Source of the DNA: Eunapius fragilis
Taxonomy: Eukaryota > Porifera > Demospongiae > Spongillida > Spongillidae
Direction of reading: 5' to 3'
NCBI GenBank assembly: GCA_963681505.1
Contig: OY811978.1
Coordinates: 9,519,845-9,583,844, forward strand
Length of the DNA stretch: 64,000 bases
The notes under the pieces were generated by a model. It was given only the letters and a program-made list of their open reading frames with translations, was not told the DNA's origin and ran no database searches. Positions 59,805 to 64,000 of the stretch are shown here, in pieces (the stretch's first letter is position 1; the number at the start of each line of letters is the position of its first letter). The position numbers were made by a program, and so were the translations under genes.

Positions 59805-62341
59805 GTCCTACTTCCAGACGTGCTACATTCCTCATCTTTTCAATGGCATCATTGGTGATGAATCCGAAGGACTCATAAGCTTGCTTAATAACATCCATGA
59901 TATCCATGTTAGAAGGACTCTGATGAGTAGAGGGGAAACATGTTAGTGTTAGAGGGACTCTGATGAGTAGAGGGGAAACATGTTAGTGTTAGAGGGACTC
60001 TGATGAGTAGAGGGGAAACATGTTAGTGTTAGAGGGACTCTGATGAGTAGAGGGGAAACATGTTAGTGTTAGAGGGACTCTGATGAGTAGAGGGGAAACA
60101 TGTTAGTGTTAGAGGGACTCTGATGAGTAGAGGGGAAACATGTTAGTGTTAGAGGGACTCTGATGAGTAGAGGGGAAACATGTTAGTGTTAGAGGGACTC
60201 TGATGAGTAGAGGGGAAACATGTTAGTGTTAGAGGGACTCTGATGAGTAGAGGGGAAACATGTTAGTGTTAGAGGGACTCTGATGAGTAGAGGGGAAACA
60301 TGTTAGTGTTAGAGGGACTCTGATGAGTAGAGGGGAAACATGTTAGTGTTAGAGGGACTCTGATGAGTAGAGGGGAAACATGTTAGTGTTAGAGGGACTC
60401 TGATGAGTAGAGGGGAAACATGTTAGTGTTAGAGGGACTCTGATGAGTAGAGGGGAAACATGTTAGTGTTAGAGGGACTCTGATGAGTAGAGGGGAAACA
60501 TGTTAGTGTTAGAGGGACTCTGATGAGTAGAGGGGAAACATGTTAGTGTTAGAGGGACTCTGATGAGTAGAGGGGAAACATGTTAGTGTTAGAGGGACTC
60601 TGATGAGTAGAGGGGAAACATGTTAGTGTTAGAGGGACTCTGATGAGTAGAGGGGAAACATGTTAGTGTTAGAGGGACTCTGATGAGTAGAGGGGAAACA
60701 TGTTAGTGTTAGAGGGACTCTGATGAGTAGAGGGGAAACATGTTAGTGTTAGAGGGACTCTTGATGACATAACACTGTTATAGAAGCCATAAAAGTTCAC
60801 TTCTGTTAACTTTACGGGCAGCAATGAAGACATCACAGTATTTGATATCAGGTTAGGTTTGGTTTTGTAAATTCAATGCTGACAATGTTCATTTGTTGTG
60901 CAGTGTAGGATGACAGCAATCAAATAATGCAATCATGTAGAAATAATTACTGATATAATTGTAACCCAGTTGCCCAGTAGAGATTGCATGTGCCTAACCA
61001 GTGAATAGTTAGGCACATGCACGTACTAACTATTCACTGGTTAGGCACAAGCACGTGCTAACTATTCACTGGTTAGGCACATGCACGTGCTAACTATTCA
61101 CTGGTTAGGCACAAGCACGTGCTAACTATTCACTGGTTAGGCACATGCACGTGCTAACTATTCACTGGTTAGGCACAAGCATGTGCTAACTATTCACTGG
61201 TTAGGCACATGCACGTACTAACTATTCACTGGTTAGGCACATGCACGTACTAACTATTCACTGGTTAGGCACATGCACGTGCTAACTATTCACTGGTTAG
61301 GCACACACGTGCTAACTATTCACTGGTTAGGCACATGCACATATTAACTATTCACTGGTTAGGAAGATGCATGTGCTAACTATTCACTGGTTAGGCACAT
61401 GCACGTGCTAACTATTCACTGGTTAGGCACAAGCACGTGCTAACTATTCACTGATTAGGCACGCTTATGTACTAACTATTCACTGGTTAGGCACATGCAA
61501 GTACTAACTATTCACTGGTTAGGCACATGCACGTGCTAACTATTCACTGGTTAGGCACAAGCACGTGCTAACTATTCACTGGTTAGGCACATGCAAGTAC
61601 TAACTATTCACTGGTTAGGCACATGCACATGCTAACTATTCACTGGTTAGGCACACACGTGCTAATGGTTAGGCACATGCATGTACTAACTATTCACTGG
61701 TTAGGCACAAGCACGTGCTAACTATTCACTGGTTAGGCACAAGCACGTGCTAACTATTCACTGGTTAGGCACAAGCACGTGCTAACTATTCACTGATTAG
61801 GCACGCTTATGTACTAACTATTCACTGGTTAGGCACATGCAAGTACTAACTATTCACTGGTTAGGCACATGCACGTGCTAACTATTCACTGGTTAGGCAC
61901 AAGCACGTACTAACTATTCACTGGTTAGGCACATGCACATGCTAACTATTCACTGGTTAGGCACACACGTGCTAATGGTTAGGCACATGCATGTACTAAC
62001 TATTCACTGGTTAGGCACAAGCACGTGCTAACTATTCACTGGTTAGGCACAAGCACGTGCTAACTATTCACTGGTTAGGCACAAGCACGTGCTAACTATT
62101 CACTGGTTAGGCACAAGCACGTGCTAACTATTCACTGGTTAGGCACAAGCACGTGCTAACTATTCACTGGTTAGGCACATCTTATGTTTGCTCACAGCAT
62201 ACATGAACAGTGCTCACATCCCATGTGTACATTGCAGTACCCGTCCACATAACTCCCTAGGTACCTACATACTCACTATCTAATTGCGTACATCTGCTCA
62301 GCACAGCCTGCCCACACACACATTCACACATGCACACACAT

Positions 62342-62419
<78 letters not shown>

Positions 62420-64000
62420 TGCCTCTATCTTCATCACGCATAATGCGTTCAGGCTTCTTTCCAAGGCTGGATAGGAACCTGTTGAGCACTGCTATGGCCT
62501 CTGCCTCGTCCTCCAGAGAGAGTACCTGGTGCTCTATAGACTTCAAGATGGAGAGAGCTACCTGAAAGAGTGCCTATGGAGGGGAAGGGAGAGGGAGGGA
62601 GGGGAGGGAGGGGAGGGAGGGAGGGGGAGGGAGGGAGGAAGGGAGGGGAAGGGTGAAGAAATGAGGGAGGGAGAGGGAGGGGAGGATGAAGGGATGAGGG
62701 AGGGAAGGAGACGAGGGAGTGGAGGGAAGGAAAGAGAGGGAGAGAAGGAGGAACGTTGGGAGGGATATGTGAGGTGAGCATTACATAGGGCTAATACCCC
62801 AAACATGCCCAAATCCTTCCATGCTAGGGAGTTGTACCTTGGGTCCATCAATGAAGACACAGTCTATGATAATGAGAGCCACCTTGTGGTCGAGCACAGA
62901 GAAGAACAGTGTGAGGAACCAGCTTAGGGAGATCATGGAGAGTATCTGCAGCCTGTCCTTGAGTAGTTTGTAGAGCTCAGGGAGGTGCTTCTCTGTCAGG
63001 CGCTCAAACACCACTGTGGAGGCAACCAATGCACATGTGGCAGCAAAAGGTAATCTGTGTGCTTGTATACATGTTCATGTACATGTATACATACATGTAC
63101 ACATCATACATGTATGTGTACATGTATGTGTACATGTATGTGTATACGTGTACATGCACATGTACATGTACACATATACATACATGTACACATGTACATA
63201 TACATGTACACGTACACATACACGTACATGTGTACAAGCACACACACATACACGTACACATGTACAAATCTGGGGACACATGCTGACCTTGGTCAATCTG
63301 GGGACACATGCTGACCTTGGTCAATCTGGGGACACACGCTGACCTTGGTCAGTCTGGGGACACACGCTGACCTTGGTCAATCTGTGCACCAACAACTTTA
63401 GTGTTGTAGTACTCCACCAGGACACGTTCACAGATGGCAGACAGGAGCCAAAATGTCTCCTCTTCTGAAGCATACACCAGCAGCACTGAGGCAACTATAT
63501 TCATGGCTTGACAGTATCCTATAAAAGGTGTGCAATAATAAGGTATAAGAACATGACATGTACATGTAGTACTGTACGTGACTGGTACCACACACTAACT
63601 GGTACCACACACCTATGGATGATGGTAACACACACCTATGGATGATGGTACCACACACCTATGGATGATGGTACCACACACCTACATGGGTGATGGTACC
63701 ACACACCTATGGATGATGGTAACACACACCTATGGATGATGGTAACACACACCTATGGATGATGGTACCACACACTAACTGGTAACACACACCTATGGAT
63801 GATGGTACCACACACCTATGGATGATGGTAACACACACCTATGGATGATGGTAACACACACCTATGGATGATGGTAACACACACCTATGGATGATGGTAA
63901 CACACACCTATGGATGATGGTACCACACACCTATGGATGATGGTAACACACACACACCTATGGATGATGGTAACACACACTCACCTATGGATGATGGTAA
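56094..64000 (-). CDS. TBC1D8/TBC1D9-type Rab GTPase-activating protein, C-terminal eleven exons
   Basis: Exons with GT-AG sites and consistent phases: 64000-63985 (partial), 63518-63372, 63013-62838, 62561-62418, 59919-59803, 58976-58878, 58539-58363, 57761-57551, 57331-57230, 57116-57034 and 56915-56094 (stop). The TBC domain reads [17 protein letters not shown] (the YxQ glutamine finger), [19 protein letters not shown], then [30 protein letters not shown] and [13 protein letters not shown]. It is followed by the TBC1D9-specific helical region (SYESFG-like, [17 protein letters not shown]) and a degenerate EF-hand region ([19 protein letters not shown]) lacking the calcium-ligand pattern. 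The last exon has a repeated Pro-Gln-Gly linker and ends in [17 protein letters not shown], as in the family. The Arg finger and GRAM domains must lie beyond the window. The predicted role is GTP hydrolysis on Rab GTPases in membrane traffic. Confidence 0.9.
56338..56520 (-). repeat. 33-bp coding minisatellite in the last TBC exon
   Basis: The exon encodes about five tandem variants of an 11-residue unit ([22 protein letters not shown] and similar). The frame is kept because the unit is a multiple of three. It lies in a linker between the EF-hand-like region and the conserved C terminus. Confidence 0.9.
57919..58301. repeat. Intronic CA-rich microsatellite
   Basis: An imperfect (CA)n tract with cacacctgcacac units, in the intron between exons 58363 and 57761. 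The ORFs across it are artefacts. Confidence 0.95.
58985..59455. repeat. Intronic 31-33-bp minisatellite next to exon 58976
   Basis: About 13 variants of gagggtggtggagatgaga + ggatgtgatggt. On the transcribed strand it is pyrimidine-rich (CACCACCCTCACC), which may extend the polypyrimidine tract before the exon. Confidence 0.9.
59725..59802. repeat. Intronic (CA)n microsatellite abutting a 5' splice site
   Basis: The donor of exon 59919-59803 is GTGTGTG; the GT repeat begins at the splice site itself. Confidence 0.95.
59920..60762 (-). repeat. 40-bp minisatellite, about 20 near-perfect copies, containing a 3' splice site
   Basis: The unit on the transcribed strand is TTTCCCCTCTACTCATCAG followed by agtccctctaacactaacatg. 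The first part equals the polypyrimidine tract and CAG acceptor of exon 59919, and the following bases match the exon start (agtccttctaacatgg). Copies are essentially identical from 59939 to 60762. Confidence 0.97.
60986..62180. repeat. 32-bp minisatellite, about 37 copies
   Basis: The unit is ctaactattcactggttag + gcacaagcacgtg with atg/aag and cgt/tgt variants. The array opens with a perfect 13-bp inverted pair (gcatgtgcctaac…gttaggcacatgc). It lies in the 59920-62417 intron. Confidence 0.97.
62312..62417. repeat. Intronic (CA)n abutting the donor of exon 62561-62418
   Basis: As at 59803, the GT repeat on the transcribed strand begins at the 5' splice site (aat|gtgtgtg). Confidence 0.95.
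62577..62765. repeat. Purine-rich GGGA tract in intron
   Basis: About 190 bp of GGGAGGGA-type purine sequence on +; on the transcribed strand it is a very long polypyrimidine tract just upstream of the 3' splice site of exon 62561. Confidence 0.9.
63060..63268. repeat. ACATGT-rich simple repeat in intron
   Basis: Alternating cacatgtacatgtatg units. Overlapping ORFs are artefacts. Confidence 0.9.
63269..63380 (-). repeat. 28-bp tandem repeat, four copies, containing a 5' splice site
   Basis: The unit on the transcribed strand is ttgaccaag|gtcagc followed by gtgtgtccccaga. The real donor of exon 63518-63372 (caag|gtcagc) is the first copy; three more copies follow in the intron. Confidence 0.93.
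63604..63984 (-). repeat. 23-bp tandem repeat, about 16 copies, containing a 5' splice-site-like junction
   Basis: The unit on the transcribed strand is taccatcatccatag|gtgtgtg. The inferred donor of the upstream exon at 63985 is the same catccatag followed by GTGAGT; the array copies carry GTGTGT instead. Confidence 0.9.

Noticed and set aside
59950..62180. CRISPR-like array
   Set aside because: The units are direct tandem repeats without spacers in a eukaryotic intron; minisatellites, not CRISPR.

Overview
This is eukaryotic, almost certainly metazoan, DNA. It holds multi-exon genes with GT-AG introns, CA/GT microsatellites, long G/C homopolymers, minisatellites and a dense, nested population of DNA transposons. 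The compact receptor introns (the shortest is 74 bp), a single-exon 7TM receptor and the abundance of atgcatgc-type motifs fit an early-branching marine invertebrate, most plausibly a demosponge. That assignment is inference; no rRNA or mitochondrial marker is present. I found no bacterial-style operons, CRISPR arrays, rRNA genes or convincing tRNA genes.

Positions 1-47,000 are a transposon graveyard with a few young insertions. A segmental duplication (copy A about 662-7945, copy B about 32551-36190, partial copy C about 22990-28095) acts as a template that shows empty sites for insertions in the other copy. Copy A received a 3.5-kb TIR transposon (2016-5530, TSD TTA) and a hAT-like element (988-1487). 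Copy B received a TA-flanked MITE (34367-34942). Copy C received a 4-kb transposon (23818-27844, TSD TCRAATT), which was itself hit by a TIR element carrying a broken RecQ-type helicase fragment (27009-27821). An apparently intact, recently inserted Ty3/gypsy-type LTR retrotransposon lies at 13060-17855: its LTRs differ at one of 218 positions, the TSD is GTGTT, and it has one 1434-codon gag-pol ORF. An ISL2EU-like element at 38450-42841 carries two converging genes: a SWIM/YqaJ-nuclease/PHD protein on + and a THAP/DDE transposase on -. Both are decayed, and the transposase has lost its first catalytic Asp. Older Ty3/gypsy relics, fold-back elements and near-perfect palindromes fill the rest.

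Positions 47,000-56,000 hold host genes. There is a single-exon seven-transmembrane receptor (+, 47755-48786), a separate multi-exon seven-transmembrane receptor with a Cys-rich ectodomain (-, 48995-51870) and one isolated coiled-coil/TM exon (-, 55222-55533). A 577-bp near-perfect palindrome lies between them.

Positions 56,094-64,000 are the 3' eleven exons of a TBC1D8/TBC1D9-type Rab GTPase-activating protein on the - strand; its 5' part lies beyond the window. Nearly every long intron of this gene contains a tandem array. Three arrays have repeat units that include the splice junction of the neighbouring exon: a 40-bp unit carrying the 3' splice site, and 28-bp and 23-bp units carrying 5' splice sites. 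I consider this the most unusual feature of the window.
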